A program made the position numbers and the translations under genes. From Bradyrhizobium lablabi (lineage in GTDB: Bacteria; Pseudomonadota; Alphaproteobacteria; Rhizobiales; Xanthobacteraceae), in assembly GCF_018131005.1 (NCBI RefSeq), contig NZ_JAFCJK010000018.1, forward strand, positions 1-64,000: DNA of 64,000 bases. The letters run 5' to 3'. Shown one piece after another: positions 36,092-44,938 of this stretch. The number at the start of each line of letters is the position of its first letter. Within the stretch, counting starts at the first letter, position 1. Under the pieces are notes generated by a model that was given only the letters and a program-made list of their open reading frames with translations, was not told the origin of the DNA and did not search any database.

Positions 36092-37177
36092 TCACGCTGG
36101 CGCCCTTTTAACCACCCGAAGGATACTAAGCATGCGCTTCATCCATTGCGGGCGTGCCGTCGGCACATAGCGCCAGCTCACCACCGGACGGCGGAGACCG
36201 CGCGGCCCAAACAATGCGCAGATCATCCACAAAAGCAGCGACGTCCGCTGCGCCTTTGAAAAGCCTTGGGGAAACGCCAATGCCTTGAAGGTGGCGCAAA
36301 CGATTTGAACCGCGCTGTCACCCGCGATCGGATGGATGTCAGGTCGCAGTGAGTATGATGCCGCGCGAAGGCACAGGAACAGCAAATTCCTGTTGAGTGC
36401 GTCCGCATCCACCGGCATGCCGGCGCTGCTTGCCACATCGGTGAAGAATTTATGACGCCGGCGGGTCAGGTCGACTTCCCGCGCGAAGCGGCTGTCGTCC
36501 AGATTCAGGTGCGCACCATGGTTCAACCCATGAACGCGATAGTCCACCAGCGGCTTTGGGATCGTGATCACGTCACCATACACAGGAGCCGCAGCGATAA
36601 GGTAGCTGTCGGGCGCTCGATCGACAAAGTCGGATTCAAACCCGAAGATGCGATCGACCACGGATCGTGGATACGCGCTGCCTGATCCTGGAGGCGTCGG
36701 ATAGACGCCGGTGGTCGTGACCCATGTGTGAATTTCCCGGGGCGTGGGAATTGCGAAATATTGCGGCAAGATGCTGCCGGTCGGATTTCCCGTGGCGTCG
36801 ATAACCCGCATTTGGAACTGAAACTTGCTTGCCGTGTCAGACCACACTGCCGCAATTTCAGTCATGACATCCGGATGAAGTGCATCATCCGAATCGAGAA
36901 ATATCACGACATCGCCTTTGCAGCGGTGGAACCCGTTGACGCAAGACGGCATCTGGCCTGCATTGGCCTGGCTGATCAGCGTGATCCTGTCGGCGTAGGT
37001 CTTGATGACATCGAGCGAATTGTCCGTCGATCCATCATCAACGACGATCACCTCGACATTCGGCCAGCGAATGTCGAGCGCGCTCCTGACCGCAGCGCCT
37101 ACATAATTGGCGTAATTGTGATTGGGAATTACGACCGACAGGGTCAGCTCATTCGTCACTTCGGGTTCCTCACCCAT
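36092..37177 (-). CDS. Family 2 glycosyltransferase (361 aa)
   Basis: LSVVIPNHNYANYVGAAV, VIVVDDGSTDNSL (about 44-56) and FLDSDDALHPDV (about 93-104) define a GT2 domain. About 130 C-terminal residues follow, with no membrane span clearly predicted. It lies alone on the minus strand and converges with the acyltransferase gene at 36050, only 42 bases away. The upstream side faces the FkbH gene, so the 37178-37417 region must hold two divergent promoters. The donor is unknown. Confidence 0.88.
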   Translation of the reverse strand: MGEEPEVTNELTLSVVIPNHNYANYVGAAVRSALDIRWPNVEVIVVDDGSTDNSLDVIKTYADRITLISQANAGQMPSCVNGFHRCKGDVVIFLDSDDALHPDVMTEIAAVWSDTASKFQFQMRVIDATGNPTGSILPQYFAIPTPREIHTWVTTTGVYPTPPGSGSAYPRSVVDRIFGFESDFVDRAPDSYLIAAAPVYGDVITIPKPLVDYRVHGLNHGAHLNLDDSRFAREVDLTRRRHKFFTDVASSAGMPVDADALNRNLLFLCLRAASYSLRPDIHPIAGDSAVQIVCATFKALAFPQGFSKAQRTSLLLWMICALFGPRGLRRPVVSWRYVPTARPQWMKRMLSILRVVKRAPA

Positions 37178-37417
37178 AGTCCAAGAGTAGCTTCTTATTT
37201 CGTATGCTTGCGGTGTGGCAACGAATTAAGTCGACGGGCACGCGCTTTGCCTCTCCGATCGCGCCGAAACTATGTCGTCGAACAGCGGATGTGTGGCCGC
37301 GCTTTTTCAACCGCCATGAAACTGTCGAATTATGGATAAAGATTGTGGCTAACAACAAAGAGGGGAAGCGAAAGCAAGTCGGGCAATGACCGTGTTGCCA
37401 AGATAAAGGAAACGGCT

Positions 37418-39340
37418 GTGTCCGCAGAGCTATATCGTGAACTCGCCTGGCTTCCGAAACCTCCCGCCGATTTCTCGATTCAGTGCAAGGAACTGGCAAA
37501 CGGTTCCGGAGCGTCCCTCGGAAAAAAAATCAGAGCACTTGCAACGCATGCGCTCGATGAGCGGCAGCTGTCGAGGCTGGGTCGGACCATTCGCTCGCTG
37601 CAACTCAGCGGTGCATCTCTTGCGCCGCTCGCGCCCTTTCGCCTCGGCCTGATCGGCAACGGCACGCTCGACCTGATCGTGCCCGTGCTGGTTGCAACGG
37701 CTGCCCGTCACGGTTTTGCGCTCGAATGCGTCACGGGCGCTTACGATCAATTCCTGCAGGATGCGCTGCAGCCGGATTCCCTGCTCAACAAGGCCCGGCC
37801 GGACGCGGTCCTGCTCGCGCTCGATCACCGCGGACTGTCCGTGCAGCCGTGCCCGGGCAACGAGCAACTGGCCAGCGAAACCGTTGACGCGGCAATCGGA
37901 CTTCTTGATTCGATCCGCGCGGGCGTGACGCGCCACAGCGGCGCGTTGTGCATCCTGCAAACGCTCGCCGCGCCGCCCGAAGGGCTGTTCGGATCCTTTG
38001 ACCGCGCGCTGGTCGGCACGGCCCGCAATCTGGTCGATCGTGTCAATCAGAGGATTTCCCAGGCGGTGCTGCAGTCGACCGACATGGTGCTCGACGTCGC
38101 TGGCATCGCCGAGACGGTCGGCCTTGCCGACTGGCACTCGCCAGCCCAGTGGAATCTAGCCAAACTGCCGTTTGCAGACGCCTTTGTGCCGCTCTATGCC
38201 GAGCACGTCGCGCGCATCATCGGTGCCATGCGCGGCAAGAGCCGCCGGGTTCTCGTGCTTGATCTCGACAACACCGTCTGGGGCGGCGTGATCGGCGACG
38301 ACGGCATGGAAGGCATCCAGATCGCGCAGGGCGATGCGACCGGCGAAGCGCATCTTTCGGTGCAGCAGCTCGCGCTGACCTTGCGTGCGCGCGGCATCGT
38401 ACTCGCGGTGAGCTCGAAGAACACCGACAGCATTGCGCGCCGGCCGTTCAAGGAACACCCGGACATGCTGTTGAAAGAAGAGCATATCGCGGTATTCCAG
38501 GCCAATTGGAACGACAAGGCCACCAACATCCGCGCCATCGCAAAGGAGCTCGCGCTGGGTCTGGATTCCTTCGTTTTCCTGGATGACAACCCGGTCGAAC
38601 GAGGCCTGATCCGCCAGGAGATCCCGGAGGTAGCGGTGCCCGAACTCGACACCGATCCGGCGACTTACGCCCGGGCGCTGGCCGCGGCCGGCTATTTCGA
38701 GGCGATCAACTTCTCCGAGGAGGATCGCGCGCGCGCCGAAATGTATCAGGCTAATGCGCGCCGGCTCAGCCTGCAAGGCCAGGCGACCGATCTGAATTCC
38801 TACCTGCGGTCACTGGAAATGCGTATCGTCTTCGGCGCCTTCGACCGGACGACGCGCGCCCGCGTCACCCAGCTCATCAACAAGAGCAACCAGTTCAACC
38901 TGACGACGCGCCGCTACACCGAATCCCAGGTCGAGCAGCTGGAGGCCGACGCCGGCGTCATGACGCTGCACGCGCGGCTGATCGACAAGTTCGGCGACAA
39001 TGGCATCATCTGCGTGATCATCTGCCGCGAGACCCGTCGCGACACCTGGACGATCGACAGCTGGTTGATGAGTTGCCGAGTGCTCGGCCGCTGCGTCGAA
39101 CAGGCCGTGCTGGCCGAGATCGTGTTGCAGGCGCGCGCCGCGGGCATCGCGACTTTGGAGGGTATCTATCTTCCGACCGACAGAAACGAGATGGTCCGCG
39201 ACCATTATGGCAAACTGGGCTTCGCGCGCCTCGACGACGGTGCCGACGGAAGTGGCCGCTGGAAGCTCGTTACCGACGTCGAGCTGGAGGATCTTCCGAT
39301 GACGGTTCAGCGCGAAGAGAAGCAGTTCGAGCCGGCCTGA
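37418..39340 (+). CDS. FkbH-like HAD-family protein, probable glyceryl-ACP synthase (640 aa)
   Basis: AAAGGA at 37405-37410 precedes the GTG at 37418 by seven bases, fixing the start. Three regions are visible: an SGNH-like N-terminal region (about 60-270), a HAD phosphatase core with VLDLDNTVWGG (D282 and D284 in DLDNT) and FLDDNPVERG, and a GNAT-like C-terminal region (about 480-620, TQLINKSNQFNLTTRR). FkbH proteins take 1,3-bisphosphoglycerate, remove a phosphate and load a glyceryl unit onto an acyl carrier protein. An ACP lies 2.7 kb downstream in the same unit. The usual FkbG, FkbI and FkbK oxidation partners are missing, so the unit may stay as glyceryl. Confidence 0.88.
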   Translation: MSAELYRELAWLPKPPADFSIQCKELANGSGASLGKKIRALATHALDERQLSRLGRTIRSLQLSGASLAPLAPFRLGLIGNGTLDLIVPVLVATAARHGFALECVTGAYDQFLQDALQPDSLLNKARPDAVLLALDHRGLSVQPCPGNEQLASETVDAAIGLLDSIRAGVTRHSGALCILQTLAAPPEGLFGSFDRALVGTARNLVDRVNQRISQAVLQSTDMVLDVAGIAETVGLADWHSPAQWNLAKLPFADAFVPLYAEHVARIIGAMRGKSRRVLVLDLDNTVWGGVIGDDGMEGIQIAQGDATGEAHLSVQQLALTLRARGIVLAVSSKNTDSIARRPFKEHPDMLLKEEHIAVFQANWNDKATNIRAIAKELALGLDSFVFLDDNPVERGLIRQEIPEVAVPELDTDPATYARALAAAGYFEAINFSEEDRARAEMYQANARRLSLQGQATDLNSYLRSLEMRIVFGAFDRTTRARVTQLINKSNQFNLTTRRYTESQVEQLEADAGVMTLHARLIDKFGDNGIICVIICRETRRDTWTIDSWLMSCRVLGRCVEQAVLAEIVLQARAAGIATLEGIYLPTDRNEMVRDHYGKLGFARLDDGADGSGRWKLVTDVELEDLPMTVQREEKQFEPA

Positions 39341-39400
39341 TCTGGTCAGATCGCCGACAATCCTGAACGACAATTTGGGACAGCTTCGAGCCTTACATCC

Positions 39401-40840
39401 ATGAGTTTGACATCTCCCCTGTTCTTTGCGTTCCTCGCTACGGTGGTGGTCGCGTACCACGCCAGCGAATCGGTCGCCTACCGACGGTTCGTGCTTGGAG
39501 CGGCGAATGCCGTCTTCATCGCAAGCTACCTCAACGATGTCACGCAGGTGCTGCCGCTGATAGCCTTCCTGGCGCTTGGCTATGTCTGCGTGTCAGCGCT
39601 CTACCTCCGCCAGTCGGGCCTCCTGCTGGCGTCGGGCGTCGTCGCGATACTCTGTTGCTACATATTCCTGAAGCGCTTCTCGTTCTTCGAAGGGTTGGGC
39701 CAGCTTCCGTTCCCATATCTCACTGTCGGGCTTTCCTACATCCTGTTCCGGATTCTGCACATCATGATCGACGTGCGGTCGGGAGACATGACCGAGCGAA
39801 TTGGGCCGCTGGCGTTCTTTCGCTTCACGTGCAACTTCCTGTGCTTCGTTTCCGGTCCGATCCAGCGCTATCAGGATTTCAGCGCGATGGACGGCAGGGC
39901 GGTCGTTCAGCTCGACGCGTCGGTGGTCTATGCTGCTTTCTCCAGGATCGCGACCGGCTATGTGAAATTCGTCATCGTCGCCGCGACCGCCGATTACGCC
40001 TTCACGTTCCTCAGTCCACATTTGCTGCAACCGAGCGGCCTGACGTTTCTCAAGCTGTGCGCCGTCTATGCGACGGTCGCATCGCTCTACACGGTCTATC
40101 TGTATTTCAACTTCTCTGGATACATGGACATCGTGATCGGGATCGGAATCCTGCTCGGACAAACGCTCCCGGAGAACTTCGACAGGCCGTTTTCGGCGCG
40201 CAGCTTTCTTGAATTCTGGCAGCGCTGGCACATGACGCTGTCGCAGTGGTTCAAGTTCTATCTCTTCAATCCGCTCCTGATGTTCCTGATGACCTGGCTC
40301 CCCTCGCCTGCGCTTACGTCCTACCTGGGCGTGCTGGCGTTTTTCATCACCTTCGGCGTGATGGGCGTCTGGCACGGCACGACGGCGGTGTTCGTCATTT
40401 ACGGCCTGCTGATGGGTGCCGGCGCCAGCATCAACAAGCTCTGGCAGGTGGCCTGCACGGAACGTCTGGGCAAGAAGCGCTATCGCGCGCTAACCGAGTC
40501 CACCACCTACGTTTATTTGGCGCGTGGCCTAACCGTTGGCTATTTCGTGCTCGCACTGACCTGCCTGTGGGTCCCCGAACTGCCTCAATTCACGCATTTG
40601 CTGGCGCGGCTTGGCGTCGCCGGCGTTCTTGTCACTTTTGTCGTGGTGGCGGCGGCGTTCGCAATGGCGGCTTTGAGTCTGGACCTTATCCAGAACCGGA
40701 TCCGCATCCCGGTTAGCCTGTCGGCGATCCAGAACGGCGAGATCACCAAGAATCTGCACCTGGCAGGCAAGATGATGGCGATCGTCGCCGTCGCGACCCT
40801 GCTGCATAAGGCTCCGGACTTCGTCTACAAGGCGTTCTGA
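39401..40840 (+). CDS. MBOAT-family O-acyltransferase, AlgI/DltB-like (479 aa)
   Basis: About eleven membrane spans. NFSGYMDIVIGIG, FLEFWQRWHMTLSQWF (H277) and FGVMGVWHGTTAVFVIYG (H325) are the conserved blocks of the AlgI/DltB branch of membrane-bound O-acyltransferases; H325 is the catalytic histidine position. DltB takes D-alanyl from a carrier protein and passes it across the membrane; AlgI takes acetyl. Here the donor could be the ACP loaded by FkbH. It sits 60 bases downstream of fkbH and two bases upstream of the SGNH gene, which is the DltB-DltD pairing. Confidence 0.9.
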   Translation: MSLTSPLFFAFLATVVVAYHASESVAYRRFVLGAANAVFIASYLNDVTQVLPLIAFLALGYVCVSALYLRQSGLLLASGVVAILCCYIFLKRFSFFEGLGQLPFPYLTVGLSYILFRILHIMIDVRSGDMTERIGPLAFFRFTCNFLCFVSGPIQRYQDFSAMDGRAVVQLDASVVYAAFSRIATGYVKFVIVAATADYAFTFLSPHLLQPSGLTFLKLCAVYATVASLYTVYLYFNFSGYMDIVIGIGILLGQTLPENFDRPFSARSFLEFWQRWHMTLSQWFKFYLFNPLLMFLMTWLPSPALTSYLGVLAFFITFGVMGVWHGTTAVFVIYGLLMGAGASINKLWQVACTERLGKKRYRALTESTTYVYLARGLTVGYFVLALTCLWVPELPQFTHLLARLGVAGVLVTFVVVAAAFAMAALSLDLIQNRIRIPVSLSAIQNGEITKNLHLAGKMMAIVAVATLLHKAPDFVYKAF

Positions 40841-40842
40841 AA

Positions 40843-41988
40843 TTGAAATACATCCTTCGACAGACGGCGTTGACCCTGGTGTCATTCGCCTTTCTCTACG
40901 TGCTGCTCGCAGCCGCTTCGTTCGTCGTGTTTCCGGATCCATCGAGCGCCGGGCCGCGGGATTTCCAGGCTGCGGAACAAACGCTCTATATGACAGTTCC
41001 AAAATATGTCGTTCTCGGCCGCAGCGTGCTCGATAACCCGGACAGGAAAGTCATTCTGGTGGGAGCATCGAACACGGGCGTCGGATTCCGGCAGAAGCTC
41101 GTGCAGTCGAACCTCGGCTGCGCCCAGGTCAGCAACCTCGCGATGGGAGGTGCCAATATTTCCGAGGTCCGGCAGGTGATCAATCTGGTTCACGAGGTGC
41201 AGGGCGATCAGAAGCGCGGGCTGAACACCTTCGTCATCGGCCTCTGGTTTGGCATGTTCATCGATTCGGAGGTCAAATATTCGGAAGGCGACCGCCATCG
41301 CGGCGAGACCGATATCGACATCGAACGTTACCGATACGGCTTCTACCACCGCACGCCGGACGGTCCGGTCGCGGTGTTGCCCGCGAAATGGCTGGATGCC
41401 GGCGTGATGGCAATCCGACCTTTTCTGCTGCTCGAGAAGGCCGCCCGCCAGGCCCGAGCCGGCGTCAATCTCGTGCTCACCGGGCGCAGGACCGCCCAAC
41501 GCACCGATGACGAGCGCGAAAGCGTCGTGATGTCGGACGCCGAGAAGAAGAAAGCGCTGCAGTACTGGAAGGAAACGATGGGGCGCGCGAACGATATTTC
41601 TCCTGCGCAGGTCGAAGTCCTGAGACAAACCATCCACGCGCTGCTGGACTCAGGCGAGAAGGTCGTGCTCGTCAACCTGCCGATTCCCGCATGGCATCGC
41701 GATGCAAGCCCTTATCAACCGAGCTACCTGCGGGCGTTGACCGACCTGCTTCAGGAGTTTGGCGAGCAGCCGAACTTCAGTTCACTGACCATGGACGACC
41801 TTGACAACGACCTCGACTATTCGGACGAGGTACATGCCAAGCGGCATCTGGCCGATATCTGGTCGACCAGGCTGGCGAGCAAACTGGATTCGTTCGTCTG
41901 CCTGGAGACCCCCGAGAAATCAGCGCCAAAGATCACCACGTTGCGTTCTTCGGAGCAGGTGACAACCGTTGCCCCGGGTAACAACTGA
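40843..41988 (+). CDS. Membrane-anchored SGNH-like protein, DltD/AlgX-like (381 aa)
   Basis: The start is TTG at 40843, two bases after the MBOAT stop. An N-terminal membrane anchor (LVSFAFLYVLLAAASFVVF) is followed by a periplasmic SGNH-type domain: VILVGASNTG has the nucleophile position S76, and SDEVHAKRHLA has D328 and H331 as the rest of the triad. DltD, AlgJ and AlgX share this anchor-plus-SGNH layout and work with an MBOAT partner to place the acyl group on the polymer. Sequence identity to any one of these is not obvious, so the specific assignment is inference from layout and context. Confidence 0.72.
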   Translation: MKYILRQTALTLVSFAFLYVLLAAASFVVFPDPSSAGPRDFQAAEQTLYMTVPKYVVLGRSVLDNPDRKVILVGASNTGVGFRQKLVQSNLGCAQVSNLAMGGANISEVRQVINLVHEVQGDQKRGLNTFVIGLWFGMFIDSEVKYSEGDRHRGETDIDIERYRYGFYHRTPDGPVAVLPAKWLDAGVMAIRPFLLLEKAARQARAGVNLVLTGRRTAQRTDDERESVVMSDAEKKKALQYWKETMGRANDISPAQVEVLRQTIHALLDSGEKVVLVNLPIPAWHRDASPYQPSYLRALTDLLQEFGEQPNFSSLTMDDLDNDLDYSDEVHAKRHLADIWSTRLASKLDSFVCLETPEKSAPKITTLRSSEQVTTVAPGNN

Positions 41989-42045
41989 CCGGCCGGTGAT
42001 CCGGGCGCGATAGCACCGCCAACACAATCGACAAGGGATGATGCA

Positions 42046-42285
42046 ATGGAAAAGGCCGAAGTTTACAGCAAGCTCACCGGTGTTTTTCGGGACGTATTTG
42101 ACGAGGACGATCTGGCTCTCACGCCGCAAACGACCGCTGACGATGTCGACGGGTGGGACAGCCTGTCCCATATCCGCCTCGTGCTGGCTGTCTCCAAGGC
42201 CTTCGGCGTGAAATTCTCCGCGTCTGAGATCGGAACCCTCAAGAATGTCGGCGAGTTCGCCGATCTGATCGAGAAGAAAGCGTAA
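42046..42285 (+). CDS. Acyl carrier protein (79 aa)
   Basis: A small acidic four-helix-type protein with DGWDSLSHIRL, where S39 is the phosphopantetheine attachment site (D-S-L motif). Length (79 aa) and charge are typical of free-standing ACPs. FkbH-type enzymes load the glyceryl group onto an ACP of this kind (FkbJ), and MBOAT proteins of the Dlt system take their donor from a carrier protein (DltC). It therefore links the FkbH enzyme with the MBOAT protein of the same gene set. The VOC gene follows after six bases, so they should be co-translated. Confidence 0.92.
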   Translation: MEKAEVYSKLTGVFRDVFDEDDLALTPQTTADDVDGWDSLSHIRLVLAVSKAFGVKFSASEIGTLKNVGEFADLIEKKA

Positions 42286-42291
42286 GAGGAC

Positions 42292-42735
42292 GTGAACCCC
42301 GCCGCGAGCGACATCGCGCCGGCATCGGCTGCACTGACCTTCCATCACCTCGGGCTTGCAGTCGCAGCCCCGGAGGAGGCCTTTCGTTACCTGGCGTCAC
42401 TCGGCTACATCGCGGGAAACACCGCTTTTGACCCGATACAGCGAGTCAATCTCGCCATGCGGCATCATCCCTTGATGCCGGACGTCGAAGTGATCTGGCC
42501 GGGCGACGGTCCCTCTCCGATCGACAAGCTAATCAAGCGAAGCGGCACCATGATCTACCACCTGTGCTACGCATGCCCTGATGTCGAACAGGCGCTGCAT
42601 GCTCTGTCGGCATCCGGCGTCGAGATCGTGCCGGTCAGCGCACCGGCGCCGGCGATTCTGTTCGGCGGCCAGAACGTCTCGTTTCACCATGTCTCCGGTT
42701 TCGGCCTCATCGAACTTCTCGAGACCGGCGCTTGA
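42292..42735 (+). CDS. VOC-superfamily protein, methylmalonyl-CoA epimerase/glyoxalase-like (147 aa)
   Basis: The start is GTG at 42292, six bases after the ACP stop. FHHLGLAVAAPEEAFRYLASLG is the first VOC strand-helix unit with a metal-ligand histidine, IYHLCYACPDVEQAL gives a second histidine, and GFGLIELLE supplies the final glutamate. The family includes glyoxalase I and methylmalonyl-CoA epimerase, which act next to a thioester. Because its gene directly follows the ACP, I infer that it may change the stereochemistry or structure of the acyl-thioester carried by the ACP. The specific reaction cannot be read from sequence. Confidence 0.8.
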   Translation: MNPAASDIAPASAALTFHHLGLAVAAPEEAFRYLASLGYIAGNTAFDPIQRVNLAMRHHPLMPDVEVIWPGDGPSPIDKLIKRSGTMIYHLCYACPDVEQALHALSASGVEIVPVSAPAPAILFGGQNVSFHHVSGFGLIELLETGA

Positions 42736-42773
42736 GTCCTAAAGGCCGATCCCAGTTCGTGATGGGAGATCGC

Positions 42774-43235
42774 ATGAACAACGCCAACCTTTCTCGCCAC
42801 TTCGCCCAGGCCGGCCGCATCACATGCAGCCTGGCCCTCGCTGCCGTACTGTCTGAATCGGGAGCGCAAGCCCAGATCGTCGGCTTCGGAAGATCATCGG
42901 CCCCAATGTACGGAGGAACGGGAATGGCGCCGATGCCGGCGAATCCCTTCCCGCCGATGAAGGGCACCTATGCGCCCAGCCACAAGGCGCCGGATGGAAC
43001 GGCCTGCATATCGGTCCATCCATCGACGCGTCCCCAAGTCATCAATCCGAAGATCATCGACCAGCTCGTGACGGTGAACAACACTTGCGGGCAATCCATC
43101 AACGTTCAGGTCTGCTATGCCGGCAGCTCGGACTGCATCACGGTTGCCTTGAGCGGCTATCAGAAGCTGCAAAGGATCCTCGGCATCTCTGCCGGGTCAA
43201 CCGCATTCCGCTACGAGTATCGCGAGTTGTATTGA
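42774..43235 (+). CDS. Small secreted Cys-containing protein (153 aa), unknown function
   Basis: GGGAGA at 42764-42769 is five bases before the ATG at 42774, so this start is preferred over an ATG at 42762. A signal peptide ends near residues 31-34 (ESGAQAQ). The mature part starts with a glycine/proline/methionine-rich segment (YGGTGMAPMPANPFPP) and then has four cysteines in GTACISV, NTCGQSINVQVC and SDCITV, suggesting two disulphides. It is probably exported. It lies 38 bases downstream of the VOC gene, so it may belong to the same transcript. I do not recognise a domain. Confidence 0.7.
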   Translation: MNNANLSRHFAQAGRITCSLALAAVLSESGAQAQIVGFGRSSAPMYGGTGMAPMPANPFPPMKGTYAPSHKAPDGTACISVHPSTRPQVINPKIIDQLVTVNNTCGQSINVQVCYAGSSDCITVALSGYQKLQRILGISAGSTAFRYEYRELY

Positions 43236-43335
43236 TGGCGCCTGCAACACCGATCGCGGTCAGTGTCGGCCCAAGCGCAGCGGAAATTCACCGCGCCGGG
43301 TCCAGCTGCTTCGCACGAACAGAGCCCTGAGCCGC

Positions 43336-44319
43336 ATGTCCAACCCCACTCAGGCTTTCGTATTCGGAGGTGCCGGCTTCATCGGAACACATCTGATGAA
43401 GCAGCTCATCGCGTCCGGAACATACGATCGCATTGTCGCCCTGGATATCGGCAAACCGCGGACCCTGGTCGCGGGCGTTGAATATGTCCATCACGATGTC
43501 CGCGAGCCGGTCGACCCGGAGCTCGCGCGAGGAGAGCCGGCCGACATCTTCAACCTGGCGGCGATCCACACCACGCCGGGCCATCCGGATGGCGAGTACT
43601 ACTACACCAACGTCCTCGGCGCGGTGAACGTGTGCCGGTTTGCCAACGAGACCGGCAGCCGGAACATCACTTTCACGAGCTCGATATCGATCTACGGCCC
43701 GAGCGAAGCACCGCTCGACGAAGACTCCCAGCCGGCGCCGGCGAGCGCCTACGGGCGCTCCAAGCTCTCGGCCGAGGCCATCCATAAGCTCTGGCAATCG
43801 GAGGATCCCGCAAGACGACTGACGATCGTCCGCCCCGCCGTTATCTACGGCCTTTATGAACAGGGGAATTTCACGCGGTTGTCGAGGCTGCTGGAAAGGC
43901 GTGCGTTCGTCTATCCCGGCCGGACCGACACGATCAAGTCATGCGGCTATGTTAAGGACCTGATCTCGTCGATGCTGTTCATGGCCTCTCGCAACGACAG
44001 CGTATCGATCTACAATTTCTGCTACGAGCATCGCTACACGATCAGCGAGATCTGCGCGGCCTTCTCTCAGGCTGCCGGCTACACGAAGCCGACGCTGACC
44101 ATTCCGGTGTGGTTCATGAATTTGGCTGTCCTGCCGTTCGAGATGCTGCACAAGGTCGGCATCAAGACCGGGATCAACCGCGAGCGGATCCGGAAGTTGT
44201 GGTTCTCCACGAACATCCTGCCTAAACGCCTCGTCGCCAACGGGTTCAGGTTCGAACACGACGTGCCGAGCTCGCTCAACGAATGGAAACGTGACTCCCG
44301 CATCAAAGACTTCGATTGA
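43336..44319 (+). CDS. NAD-dependent epimerase/dehydratase (327 aa)
   Basis: AFVFGGAGFIGTHLMKQL is a GxxGxxG NAD-binding motif, FTSSISIYGPS gives the serine position and YGRSKLSAEAIHK the YxxxK pair of an extended short-chain dehydrogenase. Residues about 240-290 hold a hydrophobic patch (IPVWFMNLAVLPFEML) found in reductase/epimerase proteins such as sterol or dTDP-sugar-type enzymes. The substrate is probably a nucleotide-sugar or a lipid-linked sugar, but the exact reaction cannot be fixed. It is 100 bases downstream of the secreted Cys-containing protein gene. Confidence 0.82.
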   Translation: MSNPTQAFVFGGAGFIGTHLMKQLIASGTYDRIVALDIGKPRTLVAGVEYVHHDVREPVDPELARGEPADIFNLAAIHTTPGHPDGEYYYTNVLGAVNVCRFANETGSRNITFTSSISIYGPSEAPLDEDSQPAPASAYGRSKLSAEAIHKLWQSEDPARRLTIVRPAVIYGLYEQGNFTRLSRLLERRAFVYPGRTDTIKSCGYVKDLISSMLFMASRNDSVSIYNFCYEHRYTISEICAAFSQAAGYTKPTLTIPVWFMNLAVLPFEMLHKVGIKTGINRERIRKLWFSTNILPKRLVANGFRFEHDVPSSLNEWKRDSRIKDFD

Positions 44320-44486
44320 TGATCGCGATCGGGTTTGGGGCGGATTTGGGGCAAAGATTCTCATTCTGGCACTTGGAACCCGACGCGGCAGGCTGGCGCT
44401 AACGTTCCCCTCGCGATCTCCGATAATCATCGTCTTGAGCATTGTCGGCTTTGACGGAAGGCTGCCCAGATTGCTGTTTCAACCCG

Positions 44487-44526
44487 CTCTTCACGCAAAC
44501 CGGTGGCCACTTCGGCCGAAAACGCC
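44487..44526 (-). repeat. Short palindromic intergenic repeat, family A, diverged inverted copy
   Basis: Read on the minus strand this gives GGCGTTTTCGGCCGAAGTGG, then CCACCGGTTTGCGTGAAG, close to the copy at 51618-51662 (GCGTTTTCGAGCGAAGTGG...). It lies in the intergenic region upstream of the tyrosine-kinase gene. Confidence 0.55.
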
Positions 44527-44880
44527 GTGGAGCTGCGCTCCGGTGCCGTTGCTCGAGGCACGGTGACGCAAAAATGGAACAAAGCCTGACAGTCGCGATT
44601 GCCTTCAATCGGTTTGCTCGCGCCTTTCATTTCTCCTGTCATTTTTCTCGCGGATGTCACGCCTTTCGCGGTATCGCTATTGACCGGCACGGGAATTGCT
44701 CATTCAACGTTCGGCCCGGGCCGCACTTAACCAAGCGTTGTGGCCCTGAACTGGTACACGTTGCCAATCGCTGCGCTGAAAATCTTGAACGGGTTCCGAA
44801 GTTGTATGATGCACCGCACTCTTGCTGACACATTTATTTGGCACGTTCAGCCCGCTGGTGCGTTCAGCGTGCGCTGACGC

Positions 44881-44903
44881 GCTTTGGCTTGCTTCGCCAA
44901 AGC
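44881..44903 (+). promoter_or_regulatory. Leader hairpin upstream of exoP-like gene
   Basis: GCTTTGGC at 44881-44888 pairs perfectly with GCCAAAGC at 44896-44903 over a seven-base loop. The hairpin ends 35 bases before the ATG at 44939. It could be a leader structure or attenuator or a regulator site. There is no T-run after it, so it is not a simple terminator. Confidence 0.35.
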
Positions 44904-44938
44904 ACACTCCAGGACCTCCTGTCAGGTAGACGAGCCGG

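Larger units (their letters stand above)
44320..44938. other. Intergenic region upstream of the tyrosine-kinase gene, with repeat and hairpin
   Basis: About 620 bases with no supported gene. It contains a diverged inverted copy of the family A repeat (44487-44526) and a strong hairpin at 44881-44903. It is likely to be the promoter and leader of the exoP-like gene. Frames such as 44442-44828 (plus) run across the repeat and look fortuitous. Confidence 0.5.

Noticed and set aside
44442..44828. 128-residue plus-strand frame upstream of exoP
   Set aside because: It runs across the diverged palindromic repeat and has no ribosome-binding site or conserved pattern.
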